The notes beneath the pieces are model-generated. The model was not told where the DNA came from and ran no database searches. It saw nothing but the letters and a program-made list of their open reading frames with translations. Shown in pieces: positions 44,696 through 56,956 of a DNA stretch of 64,000 nucleotides. The stretch spans positions 1,674,001 through 1,738,000 of the forward strand of contig JABELC010000005.1 of assembly GCA_028455995.1 (NCBI GenBank), given 5' to 3'. Source of the stretch: Scleromitrula shiraiana. Its lineage: Eukaryota > Ascomycota > Leotiomycetes > Helotiales > Sclerotiniaceae. The position numbers and the translations under genes were made by a program. Every line of letters begins with the position of its first letter. The first letter of the stretch is position 1.

Positions 44696-46210
44696 TCAAA
44701 TATTCTCCATCTGAAACTGCGTCCCATCCTCACCAACATTCGCACCAGAATTTCCGCCCTTCCCCTCAATCCCCGCCCACCTCTCCGGCATGATCCCTCT
44801 AAAATCAAAACTTCCATCAGCGCCCCTAACCACTTCCCCCCTCTCTGTAATAACCGCATCAATCAACGCCGCAGGCGTGACATCGAACCCCGGATTCCAT
44901 ACCGCAATCCCCTGATGTGCAATCGCCACCCTCTCACTCCGACTCGTATCGACCTCTCCGTTCTTCCCCACCACCGCTCCGCTGATCTGTGTTAGTTCCG
45001 TGCCGGGCCGATCTTCAATCTTGATGTCGGCGCCGGACACCGTCTCCAAATCAATAGATGTAGTCGGCGCTGCGACGACGAAGCGGATTCCGTGGGCCTT
45101 GGCCAAGACGGCAAGCGAATATGTGCCGATTTTATTGGCGGTGTCACCGTTGCGGGCGACGCGGTCGGCGCCCACGATGACGGCGGAGATGTTGTGGGAT
45201 TCTTTGAAGCGGGCGAAGAGGGAGCCGGCCATAGAGTCGGTGATGAGCGTCGAGGGGATGGATTCGTAGACTAGTTCGAAGGCGGTGAGACGGGATCCTT
45301 GGTTGTAAGGGCGCGTTTCGGTGCAGTAGGCGTGGCGGAGGTAGTTCATTAAGTGAAGGGAGCGGATTATCCCTAAGGCTGTGCCATGGCCTGAGGTGGC
45401 TAGGGAGCTGGGTTCGTTAGTTATAGGCACTTTGGTTTGTATGTATATATATATTGAGAGGTCAATCTTACCCAGTGTTGCAATGCGTAAGGACACTGAT
45501 CTTTCTGTATGTTTGATCGGGAGCTCCTTGGGTGCAAGGTGGGCTTGTGGTAAAGTATTTAGAACTATCCTCATCATCTCCATTGACGGGCAGTTGTTGA
45601 CGTCTCAAATATTCGGCACCATACCTCCCAATCGCCAAATTCGTAGTGTGATCGTCTTCCAATATCTTCTCCGCCGCTACAATGTATGCCTTTCTAACCT
45701 CAGCACACGCCGCATTTTGATCTTCGGTAGTCGAGGAAGTAGCGCAAGCTAGGGAGACTTTCTTGAGAAGTTTGATAGCATTGGAGAGATCAACAGCAGT
45801 AGGTCGGCTTCCGAGAAGGTACTCTAGACGTTTATTGATATATTGAACGGTATCCTGCTTAGTCTTCGAATCTGCAAAGTCTCCTGTCAGTTTTCCCGTC
45901 TGTATGCAAGTTGACATCGGGAAAAAAAGGCAACCCACCATCTTTCTCATGATGAAGTTCAACAGCCAAGGCAAGTGCCGCTACAATTGCAATTGCTGGT
46001 GCACCTAATGACAAGTTATTAGTAACTAAGACTCATTCGTCTCTGCCAGCACCCAGCCAGAAAAATACCTCTCACGCGCATTGATTTGATAGAATCAAAT
46101 GCCTCTTCGCAAGTAGAGACATTATCATACACAAACTCATGCGGAAGTTTTAATTGATCCAAAACCTCCAAACTCCCTCTTGTGTATTTGATGGCTTCTA
46201 ATCCAGCCAT
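44696..46210 (-). CDS. MRI1: methylthioribose-1-phosphate isomerase (439 aa, 4 exons)
   Basis: Exons in transcript order are 46210-46069, 46004-45939, 45871-45472 and 45407-44696 (1320 nt). It isomerises 5-methylthioribose-1-phosphate to methylthioribulose-1-phosphate in the methionine salvage pathway and is homologous to eIF2B alpha/beta/delta. Visible marks are the start MAGLEAIKYTRGSLEVLDQL, the substrate motif SMRVRGAPAIAIVAALALAVE across the first splice, VLTHCNTGSLATSGHGTALG with the catalytic Cys, and TAFELVYESIPSTLITDSMA. These are followed by the catalytic Asp in VIVGADRVARNGDTANKIGTYSLA. NPGFDVTPAALIDAVITERG ends the core. Ser/Thr/Asp-rich inserts near 125-165 explain the slightly long protein. 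No defect is seen. Confidence 0.96.
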
Positions 46211-47109
46211 ACTTGAGTCGTCCGAATCGTATGTTGGCTAATATCACTATTCAGATCCTTCCAAGGTTGTTTAAGAAATCTTCCAAGTCTGTATGCGCAG
46301 ATAATATATCTATTTAGCGATATATGTTAGACAGAAATGAAATCAATACAAATGTAAAAAGAATGAATGAATATTCGTGTACTAGATGAGAAGAACGAAA
46401 TCTTTAGAGAATAGAAAAATCAAAATGTTATTTAAACAAGCGCTCCCTTCAGACTTTTTATATAAATTTGTGAGTCAAAATCTGCACCTTTTTTTTTTGG
46501 CCGTTCACTACAATTTACCCCGCCAAAATGTGGTGGTGGCGCTTGGCAGAATTATACCCCACTGCGCGTCAACCCAATGTCACTCCAATTTCTGCCAAGT
46601 GACCGCCCCTCACTCAGACTATATCTCGGTTTGAAAGAAACATGGTAACGAGTTTTGAGTGTTACCAGTATGTAGATGTATGTTGGTAAACGTGTTCCAC
46701 AAATACTTGAACTTAGGACGTCATAGGTATCTAGTTTTTTTTGAATTCAAAACATGTTATTCTGCCTCTTAACCAAGAAGCTCGCTATTCACCCCAATTT
46801 TGGATACGCATTCTTCATATCCTACTTCTTAGGTTCTGCATACAATAAAGATATCTTTCATTCATACAAAATTACCCCATATCTTGACTAGTATCAAGGG
46901 TGGGGACAATATCAACTACCGGGGGAATCAAAAATATCATGATACCATCAATACCCAATGACGCCAGGCTCCAATTCGCCAAATAAGACCTCCTTTGTAA
47001 TTCAAGTCAAGACGTCGATGCTCTCAATAGTTGACACCAAATTCTTCTATACTTCGCAATATATACCACTCGATTCAATCATCAAACATAAAGCGCTCTT
47101 AACAAAAAC
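46211..47109. other. intergenic, no gene seen
   Basis: About 900 bases between the MRI1 start and the 3' end of the HMG-box gene. A small ORF at 46386-46634 is featureless. The stretch 46660-46900 is AT-rich and unassigned. Confidence 0.5.
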
Positions 47110-48746
47110 TCATTGATGTTCCCTACGGCTACTGCGGTCTACAATTTCTCCAGCTTTCAACAAGGCGCTAACGGGGTCTAGTTCGTTATCTTCCGCAGTA
47201 GATGTGTATCCGTGAAGCCGAGGATCAGGCGGCTCTACTTGGTTGATTGGATTTGGAATAATTAGTGGCGCCTCGCTATACCTCCGAATAGGCGCTATCG
47301 AGCCGGCAAAGTCAACGACAGAATGCATACCTACTGAACTATTAGTATAATAAAGCCATTGAATGGACAGACAACAAGCAAGGATAACAAACTGGACGGG
47401 AAAGGTTGCCACAAACCATTCGGGGATTGCTGGGTACCTAGGTTGCTAGATTGGGGTGATAAAGATGGTGCTGGTAGAATTGGAACTGGACCTTCATAAC
47501 TTCCGGATGATTTCTGGGGGTATAAAGTTGGAAGAATGGGTCGATCTAAGTTTGGTTCCATGGGTGTTCGAGGTCCAAAATATGAGGAATTACTGACCGA
47601 AGAGCCAGATGATTGCGTCGTAGACTCTGATGTCAATAATGGGGGGGGCTGACTTCCGGTATCAGAACGAAGAGGATGCTGTCTTGCACTACTAGGATGG
47701 TCTGGTATAGTTGGACCTGATTGACTTCTGCATCTTTCGTTAATGTCTGCTAACCTAGGCATTTGTTGGAGCATAGTGTTTTCTTCGCGATGGCTTTCTC
47801 GCCAATTCTGCGATCCTGGTCCTAGCATAGATTCACGATAGCCTGGAAGGACGGACGCTGAACCAGTTGGCGATCCGTGACTAAGTCTTCCTTGCATGTT
47901 TGGGGCTTTAGGGATATTTACTACGGTCGCCAGAGACGGAATTTGTGCCAGTGATGTTGGTTGAACGGCTGGCGCGTGCCACTGTGACTTTGATGATACA
48001 GAGTCGCCGCGCATGCGACCTGTTGCGATTTCCCCATGTTGGCTACCCCCGCTGCTTGCAGTTCCACTGCTTGTCGTGCTCAGGTGGGGCTCAAGTTTTG
48101 GTCTTTTTGCGACATCCATTTCACTCATTAATTGTTGATTTTGTTTCTGTTTGAATTCGGCGAGGTATTGTGAATAGTCCTTGTAATTCTGTGTCTTCTT
48201 GTAATTGGCCAGTGCGGTGTTGTAGGTTTCTTTAGCACCGAATGCCTGTTGTTCATACGGTTCTTTTTCTTTTGGTAACAAATTCTGCCAATGCTCTCCC
48301 ACAAGTTTAGCTATCTCAGTAAATGAAAGGTTTCGGCCTTTTAAATCCTCGCGCATCTTGTTCGAAAAGATAACATATGCCGATGGCGGTCGTTCGGGTG
48401 CATTCTCGTCCGGTTTAGGATGCCTCCTGTACTTCCTTTTCGCACCGTGTGTTCCACTACCACCCTCCTTAATCTCTCCTCTTGGTCCAGGTCTTTGCTC
48501 ATCACCTTGGCTTTCACTGGGTGTTGCAGTCGTAGGAGATGCAAGAGCTCTGTCGGACGAAAGACCTCGGGAATTAGCGATTTTTCGTTGGAGTTTCCGT
48601 CGATGACCGAGTTTGACACCCAAAGCATCGAAGTCCGATTCTGTGATGTCGAGTATCGTGTCCCATGAATCAAACCCTTGTTCGATGAAATTGTGGAGGT
48701 AATGAGAGATGCCCAGCTCCGCAAAGATTTCTGCCAAGTCAGTCAT
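47110..48746 (-). CDS. SAM-domain plus HMG-box transcription regulator (517 aa, 2 exons)
   Basis: Exons are 48746-47417 and 47333-47110 (1554 nt); the intron has donor GTTTGT and branch TACTAAT. Residues 1-60 form a sterile-alpha-motif domain (LAEIFAELGISHYLHNFIEQGFD, then ITESDFDALGVKLGHRRKLQRKI). A basic KRKYRRHPKPDENAPERPPSAY leads into an HMG box at about 117-190 (SNKMREDLKGRNLSFTEIAKLVGEHW, YEQQAFGAKETY). The remainder is Ser/Pro/Gln-rich and disordered, and the second exon is a polar tail (SALLKAGEIVDRSS). SAM plus HMG-box proteins are a fungal family of nuclear regulators, some tied to mating and sexual development. It is not a MAT gene: the MATA_HMG signature is absent. The orthologue name is not assigned. 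Confidence 0.9.
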
Positions 48747-50454
48747 ACAGCAGGTTGCCTCTGGATCTTCGTGTCCAGAAATCCACTTGTCGTGTACCGA
48801 TAATATTTTCGATTCCTACGATGGCATCCAAAAAAATGTGACTTCACCTCAAGCAGCAACTTCCAGATATCTTAAAATGCCGTTGAAGGATTTCGGATAG
48901 TCCCAATTTTCAATGATTTGTTGAATATATCTGTATGGCTCATGAGTCGTCAATGCCGTATTATAATGTTATTGCATAACAATACTCGAATGTCCGACTA
49001 AATTATGGAAGGGATACAAAGTTATAAGAGGTAAGAGTCGGCTTGAATAAGTGACCGCAAAGGCGAAATAACTCTTCCCTCTCATCAAGAACCTTAATTA
49101 GAGTTAAGAAAAAAACGGTCGGATACTACAGGGAAGTTGAGTCGGATGACAGCAGACGTCTCGAGGGGGAACCGATTTCCGATTTGCAGCGGCAGACGAT
49201 GTTTGGCTATAGGAAGCTTGCGTTTTAGTGGAGTCAGAAAATGGGATCTCGATGCGATGAAATTGAGTAGTAGTGTATGTTCAAGTACTTGTGGCGTGCT
49301 TGCTGTAAAACGTTACTTCACATCAACGTTAGTCAAAAGATTCAGGCACAATTTCCAAAATCCTAAAGTTATTTTCCGATCCCATCTGCTGTGTGCAGGA
49401 TATGGATATGCGGGTTTTTTGAATCTTTTTGGAGGGGCAATATATCTTTTGGGATAATATACCTGCTTAGGCCCTGGGAAAATTCGAATTGGTGGTGCAC
49501 TGGTGGCTCTTGGTGGGTCAGGATGCTCTGTTGATCGTTTGAGAGAGTTTTATTCCCACGAGATGAGATCGCGCGCGGAAGTTGCTTAATAAGTTGAAAT
49601 GGTTTATCAAAAAGATATGACGAAATAATGCGCCTGTAATATATATCCAATACCTAGGTTATCTTATAATGATTTCCCCAGTCCTTCCAATGATTCAAAT
49701 CTTCGATGTATTGGAGAAGGTGGTAAATATTGACTTGTAAAATACCCAATGTATTTCCACCTACCTAGGTAGTGCGTGTACGTTTTTTTTTCTCTTCTTC
49801 CACTCTGATTTAGAAAATGGATAATAATGAAAAATTGAAGCGATTCGTTTACACGTATGGTGTTGAAGTTATGGGGTACACAATAAATAATGCCGAGTAA
49901 TGGTATATCGAACGGCACTCCGAGTGAAGAAAAGCTTTCCAAGATTGTGTGTATATCGAGATCGGAAATAAACAACCCGTTTTGTGGGATTTAAGGATGG
50001 ATGACGACCTCTTAAGGGAAGACTTTGGAAGATTTTGAAGGGGTAGTAGATGCGATGGATGGAAGCGATAGAGAATAGATAGATAGATAGAGAGAGAGGG
50101 GGGGGGGAGGAGGGGAAAAGACAAAAAAGTAATAGAAGGAGAAATATAGAAGAGAGAGAAAGAAGAATACAATATAGCAGCTTGTATCAAATAGGAAATA
50201 AAAGGCGTCTTCGTTGCTTGTGCCTGGTAATAAAAAAATAAATAAAAAAATAAAAAAATAAAAATGGCTTTTGGTTATTTAGTAGATACGCAGATCAAGG
50301 AGGCATTACATTATTGGAGAAAAAGATTATGTTGAAAAGGGAGAAGAAATTTTGCATCGAGATCGAAGTTTCCATCAAGAACCGGATTTCATTATTTTCC
50401 AGTTTTTCCTTTACCATGTTTGTGTTTTGTTTTGTAATTTGAGCTCTCCGAGTC
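48747..50454. other. upstream region of the HMG-box gene, no gene seen
   Basis: About 1.7 kb. Short ORFs at 49137-49457, 49369-49650 and 49664-49975 have no domain or splice support. A GATAGATAGATAGAGAGAGAGGGGGGGGG tract is at about 50075-50115 and AAAATAAA repeats are at 50230-50262. Confidence 0.5.
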
Positions 50455-51000
50455 TATTATTTATTATTATTTATTATTATTTATTATTATTATTATTATT
50501 ATATTATTATTATTTATTATTATTTATTATTATTTATTATTATTTATTATTATTTATTATTATTTATTATTATTTATTATTATTTATTATTATTTATTAT
50601 TATTATTATTATTATTATTTATTATTATTTATTATTATTTATTATTATTTATTATTATTTATTATTATTTATTATTATTTATTATTATTTATTATTATTT
50701 ATTATTATTTATTATTATTTATTATTATTTATTATTATTTATTATTATTTATTATTATTTATTATTATTTATTATTATTTATTATTATTTATTATTATTT
50801 ATTATTATTTATTATTATTTATTATTATTTATTATTATTTATTATTATTTATTATTATTTATTATTATTTATTATTATTTATTATTATTTATTATTATTT
50901 ATTATTATTTATTATTATTTATTATTATTTATTATTATTATTTATTATTTATTATTATTTATTATTATTTATTATTATTTATTATTATTTATTATTATTT
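50455..51000. repeat. decanucleotide AT minisatellite (ATTATTATTT)n, about 0.55 kb
   Basis: About 50 copies of ATTATTATTT, with a few phase shifts where extra ATT triplets occur (about 50480-50510, 50600-50620, 50930). It has no G or C across more than 500 bases. It produces a spurious 230-residue Leu/Ile/Tyr ORF. Confidence 0.97.
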
Positions 51001-54000
51001 ACATAGTAGTAGTATTATTATTTTATCTGTCTTGTAACATTTGACATTTTTTAGTACGATGCTTATTACTAATAAAGACTTTAGATATCCTAGTTAGTAC
51101 TGTTATTAGTACTGTTAGTACTACTGTTAGTACTAGGCATACTAGTTAGTACACATAACTATCATAGTAGTCAAAGGAACTCAAAGTAGAGTTTAAGTCA
51201 ACGTATGCACTCCATATTTACATGAATAGTATCTACCGGTATTCCTAGATGATCGCTAGTAACTTGTTCAATACATATTTAATAGTAGTAAAAGAATTAT
51301 ATATACCTAGTAGATGTTCGAGGTTATGTATATGAATATGTAGGTACTACCTAGATAGGTAATAAGTATATAAATTTCATCTTATCAACCTAGGATGAAA
51401 TGGCACTTCATCCAACCTTGAAATATAAATGAACCCTTCAAAGTAAAGATGATGGATGGTATATATAACATCATGATGCTATGAAATGATATAGCTATAT
51501 GATTTAAATGATATATAAACAGATATCCAACAAGTTCAACTACCCGAGGTACTGTACGATGTCTACCTAGATACAATACAATAGTTCATATACCAACAAA
51601 TGTTGTGTTGGATTGTATTGAGTTAGGTTGAATAATAAATGGTAAGAATACGTATTATTTACTCCGAAAGATCGGTGGTTGGATGGACCTATTTCTCTTC
51701 CCCCTCCCCCGACTTTCCGTTTGATTATAAAGTTCCGATCGATTGACTGCCATGTGAGTACTCCAGTGTCGAGTGAATGAATGAATGAATGAATGAATGA
51801 TTGTAACCATGAATAATCAGATTGATTGATACGACTGGTTGATTAACTGGTCTAGTCAACTTCATCACTACCTTCACCAAAGAAAGTTGCGGGATGTTTG
51901 AAATCTTAAGATATTGATCGCGGTGTCGGACTGACAGCCGATGAGATATCTGCTACCAAGCCCCTAAAGTACTTCCAAGGTTATTCTAGCAAGTTTCCAG
52001 CTTAAGGCTTTACGCGGATAAATCATGCTAGTTTGTCGTAGTAGTTGAACCTTATAAAGTGCTAATTTTCACATCCTTCCAAATGAATTCCGGAGATATT
52101 GATACGATTACACAATCGAGGAATTTTTGGTGAGACTTGGTGATACCCGAATATATGAATATGGAGATGAAAAGAAGGCAAATGAGGGAAATGGCATGTT
52201 TTTGAACATGAATATTTGGAAATTGCATAACTCATCGAGCCCATTATTCAGCTAGTATTCAAAGGAAAGATTATTATTAAGATTAAGATTAATATTAATA
52301 TTAATATTAATATTAATATTAATATTAATATTAATATTGGTAAGATATATATATATACCTGGTAATGGTCATCGTTATCGAGTTTCTTATTCTCGATCCT
52401 CGATTGATTATTACTGTATCTATCCGTATTCTGGAGGAAATTATTCCCATCACCTGTTTGTTTACATTTTATATGGTGGATATGGATGGCCCGGATGGGT
52501 AGCACAGGTAGCACAATAGGGAAATCTTCAGTCTATGTAATCCTTAAATGGATCATGTAATGATGGGTCATGGAAAGGTTCCAGAAGGAGAGTATAACAT
52601 ATAACATTTGAACATACGTGTAACCATCTAATCAATCATCTATGACGAATCTTACACAGCCATTTCTATAAAATCAATGCATTGAAGTTCCTTACTTATA
52701 TATTTATATATATCATTGTCACTACGATACATCACCGAGATCATCCATTACTCGTAATAAGTGTAACCGGAGCATAGGATTTAATCAGATAGAAGATCTA
52801 TACTTATCTAGGTATAACTTCAAGGCCATCAAGGGAACAAACATAGATTCAGTACAAATAACGATGTTACACTCATAAACCGATCTTCTTGAACTATAGC
52901 CTTGTCCCAATTTAGTAAGTGATGTTCAAAACCCTTCAACTCCACTTCTACGGTAGCATCCACCCTTTCGAGCCTTTTTTTCTTTTTTTTTTTCTTTCTT
53001 TTCCTTCTTTTCCTTCTTTATTTCTTTCTTTCGTAAGGCGGACTTTTGTTTAGCATTTTCTGGATTGGAGAGGCGAGAAAAAGGTTCGTCTGTCGGAATA
53101 TCTTAGGATAAGTTATTACTGAGCCGCCCAGCTTAGATAATTCCGTCTACGTGCGTGGATACTTATTATTGTTATTAATCAGACTACATGGAAAACTTGC
53201 TAGACTTATCAGGTCATATTATAATACAGTGTTTCTAGATACCTAGGTATTTTCCCGATATGGTAATAATTATAGGATTAAGCTACTTTATATATCCACT
53301 AGTACTATAAATTGTATAAATTGTATAACTAAAGGTCCTAATAAAGCCTCGATCGATACCGGTACTGGCGGCATGTCAATAACGTGGTAGAAAAGTCAAT
53401 GAAAGAAAACCCACGTTCTCACGTTCTTAATACCATCCATCATGATCGGATCCTATTCTACAAAATGCCCATGCCATGATCTGATTTTGCCCATGAATCT
53501 TTGTCTTCTTTGTCTGCGTTTCTTTGATACCCCTCTCTTCCACGTTTCCCTTTACGACCAATCCTAGCTTCCCAAGATCATTCGATTGATTACTCTTACC
53601 AGAATACCCGCAGGCCTACAGAGCCTACAGAGCCTACATGGCTAGTACTCCCTCAAACTAATAATGTAGGTAGACCCGGGGTAGGGTAGGAATCTACCAG
53701 CAGTAGCTAGCTACATAGACAACGATTAGTGATACTATACCACGTACTACCACGTACTCATCTAGATCTGGGTATTTCAAGCGAATATCTAATTCGAAAC
53801 GAGTGAAACTTTCACTACTGTACTGGATATGATACGGAGACCTTACCAATGTTTCCATATCTATTTTATTATACCTTACCGAACATCTTCCATTCTAAAT
53901 CAACCAACAACACCTGCAATTGCTGCAGTACACATCAATTGCATCGCAACAGAACATCCATAAGACGACATCCGGAAATAGATTACCATTGATTCTGAAC

Positions 54001-54004
54001 AATA
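51001..54004. other. 3 kb gene desert with simple repeats
   Basis: No supportable CDS. It contains TACTGTTAGTAC direct repeats (51090-51140), ATGA tetramers (51776-51800), a TAATAT hexamer array (52290-52338), a T/C homopyrimidine tract (52975-53030) and the paired 9-mer CCTACAGAG (53614-53634). Confidence 0.55.
52290..52338. repeat. hexanucleotide repeat (TTAATA)n
   Basis: About eight perfect copies, followed by a TATATATA run. Confidence 0.95.
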
Positions 54005-54733
54005 ATGGCTTCCAAAAGTGATATCCCCAAGGATCAATCTCCAAATGGTGATACTCCCATTCCAGATACTGATTTGGCTCAGGTATGTTAATGTTCTCAA
54101 TACATCTATCTTGCCACCATTATAATATCTATCCCATATGCATTTGATGGGGTTTATACATCAGGATCTTCCCAACTCTACCAAACCGCATCTTTTTCAA
54201 CATCTTCAGATGTACATCCCCCAAACACCCATGTGTCAAATCCGCATCCTCAACCAAAATCCCATCCTTATAGTTTCTATGTTCAAACTTTCCCAATTCC
54301 AGATCCCTGTCTAACGAGTCAAAACATTCTAGGCCTTCAAAGAACTCCAGCGTATGTACTACTGCGACTATACTACTCCATCCCCCCAGCATATTATTTT
54401 CGCCACGCAACAAAAATGATACCTAGCTGCTTTGTCTAGACCCTTTACTCCAGCCCAGTCCAGCTGAATTTTACATATCAATCATACCATATTTTTCTCT
54501 TGTTTTCACTGTTTTCGCTTTTTCGCTTATGGGAAACAAACACTGACGAATCAAATTATTTTTGCTTTCTTTTAGAGGGCGAGAAGACTGCCCAGATGCT
54601 GGAGTCGAGCTTGACGAGTCTGGAGAAGAAGATTGACGACCTCTTGGCGAGTTTCGAGGAATCGGAACGCGTACAGGCGCAGGGTGCGGCGGATGGCAAT
54701 AGTGAGCGGAAAGATGAGGGTGGTTCGAGATAG
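54005..54733 (+). CDS. small acidic coiled-coil protein (about 78 aa, 2 exons)
   Basis: The first exon, 54005-54082, encodes a polar acidic start (SKSDIPKDQSPNGDTPIPDTDLAQ) and ends at the good donor GTATGT. The last exon (from about 54578 to 54733) encodes GEKTAQMLESSLTSLEKKIDDLLASFEESERVQ, a strong amphipathic coiled coil, then a polar tail ending at TAG. The intron is unusually long (about 495 nt). In-frame joining needs the acceptor TTTTAGAG at 54577, two bases past the more usual TTTTAG, so a small extra exon may be missing. The sequence looks like a conserved small fungal protein rather than chance, but I cannot name a function. Confidence 0.6.
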
Positions 54734-56956
54734 ATAGTGTTCAGGTGCGAGGATTATACATGTTATTGTGAGGATGGGTTTTGGGGGTTTGCTGTTTGTT
54801 GTTATGGTAATGGAACGGGCGACGAGTTGAGTTATATTCAGCTGGTCGTTTGTATATACTGGCTGGTGGTCGTGATCCTGTACAACATTCCATTCCCTCT
54901 TGGAAACATATTACTAGACGAAGACTTACCTCGACGCGGAAGCACTAGATTGCCATCAGGAAATTGGGTCGACGATATGGTTTTAAGACGTTTGGATGAG
55001 AGTGAAGTAGAGTCTGGAATGGAAGTATATTTGTAGTGTTGAATACCATCCACTTCAAATCTTTCTCTTTCTCTTTCTCTTTCTCTTTCTCTTTCTCTGT
55101 TTAATCTTTGGAATATTCCCAAGATGGACAGGCATCCACTCTATGGTTGCTAGCAAGCAAGACCTTCTCACGTCTCTCACCATCCATCTCTTAAATGTTC
55201 ATACACTAGTGCTATTTTTCATGTCATGTTTCTACGTTATGTTATCCTCATTATTGGCATATACAGATGATGTGCCCCTTTCATTTATTTTCTTGGCCTA
55301 GCACAGCATTGCTCTATCTACTATGTACAGTATTCCTTCCGTTCTCTTCCTTAGCTATTCCTAGTAGATATTTGCCTTTGCATCTCACCTCCTGAATCTG
55401 TCGATCCCGAAAAGTTCACATGTCCGTTCCTGTTTATTCATCAAGTATCTATGAATAAATCTCTGTAGTAGAGAATTCTATTTCAACATTCAAAGAAGTT
55501 TCAGAATGAATTTGGAAATATATCTAGTATCCTGAATTTCGAATCTTGTATTGAGCCCTTTTACGATACAATCGATGGTGCGATTTTGAGAAAAAGAAAC
55601 ATACTTTGGATACCTTTGGCTGGAAATCAGTTGTTTGTAGTCGACGAATGATTCGGAGAACGCGGTCTTGGAGATGTACTCCTACTGAACCTGCCTCTCA
55701 AGTGAATACATAATCGATTTAACCCTGCATCCACGAAGACTGCATTCTTGACAATAATCAGGTGTAACAACATCTTGTTGGTTGAAGGTATATCAGTGGG
55801 AAAACTCGTTCAGTCAGTGTAGTTGCTGTTGTTGTTTCCATCACACTCTTGAAGATTATACGAAGTCGAGATGCGAAGTTTCGGTGTTAAATTACCCACC
55901 TTAAATCATCCATTACTGCTATAACATCAACATCCCACCGATCAGACCATATTCTACGGAAAATCCTTGTTCGCTTTAATATTCAGATTAACCCTCACTT
56001 CGTCTTTCAAAATATTCGTTGCAAATTCATATGTTTTCTGTCGAGTCCAATCATCATCTGCACCTATCTTTCACCGCATTCGACACGGTGCTCCTCATTT
56101 CAAGATCTACTAGTACAACAATTACACTCCCAAGACACTGTCTTACATACCGAGTAGACAAAAAGCCATACCAACAATCACAGGACTGGATTGTAGACAC
56201 TAATGTCTTTGCAAATCTCCTTATAGATTCTCCCATTGAATGTTTTCTCTTGGAATTCATGCTCTGGCCTATCCGGCCTTATTCGGAAATATTATTTAAT
56301 CAAACAAAAAAAGTTTTAGAGGGATTACTTCCTTGTTGTTTCTAACACAAGCACCAAAAATAACCCCACGGCAGATACAGTAGCCTATAGTAATCTACAT
56401 CTAATATTGGGATATGATGTGAAACAACACACACGTACTCACACATGTTGGCACTCACTTTTACCCCTTATTATGGAAGCAAGTGTGGAATATGTTAAAG
56501 GTAAGTAGTAACAATTGGTCAAGAGTTTTCTGGTAATACTTTTGAAAATCTATCTTACAGCTATGTAGGTTCTCATCTGCTCCGGTTCTTATTTTAGTGT
56601 CCCCGGCCGGTGATTAGACATTAGTAGGTACTTGAGCAATCAATGCCTAATTTTTGGGTATGGTGCAATTGTAACCATATATTCGTTATACTCATTTGTT
56701 CTTATATTTATATGTCTTCATATCCTGATAACTTTTTACTCGGAATCCGAAATAGTTTTATTGAAATCTGAGCCAACAGTTTTATTCAACATTCAAATAC
56801 TATCTAACTATCTACATTGTAGGGTATCGTACTCAAAATGGTAAGACAGCCACAACCCCAGGTTTATTACCTAAGCGCTATGAACTAGACATAGATCTAA
56901 CTACATTAAAAAGCTCTTCGGCCTCAAAACATTAGATCGCTAGACATCAACCTCTC
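54734..56956. other. intergenic, no gene seen
   Basis: About 2.2 kb. It contains a (CTTTCT)n repeat at 55061-55099. ORFs at 54737-55036 (3' UTR of the small gene), 56019-56345 and 56632-56844 show no domains, and their composition matches flanking non-coding DNA. Confidence 0.5.
55061..55099. repeat. hexanucleotide microsatellite (CTTTCT)n
   Basis: About six perfect copies just downstream of the small coiled-coil gene. Confidence 0.93.

Noticed and set aside
47110..48746. Mating-type HMG gene (MAT1-2-1)
   Set aside because: Carries an N-terminal SAM domain and lacks MAT-specific HMG features; flanks do not include APN2 or SLA2.
50352..51044. 230-codon ORF rich in Leu/Ile/Tyr
   Set aside because: It is entirely the ATTATTATTT array read in one frame.
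55941..56345. 108-codon ORF near 56 kb
   Set aside because: Random composition with no splice partner, domain or signal.
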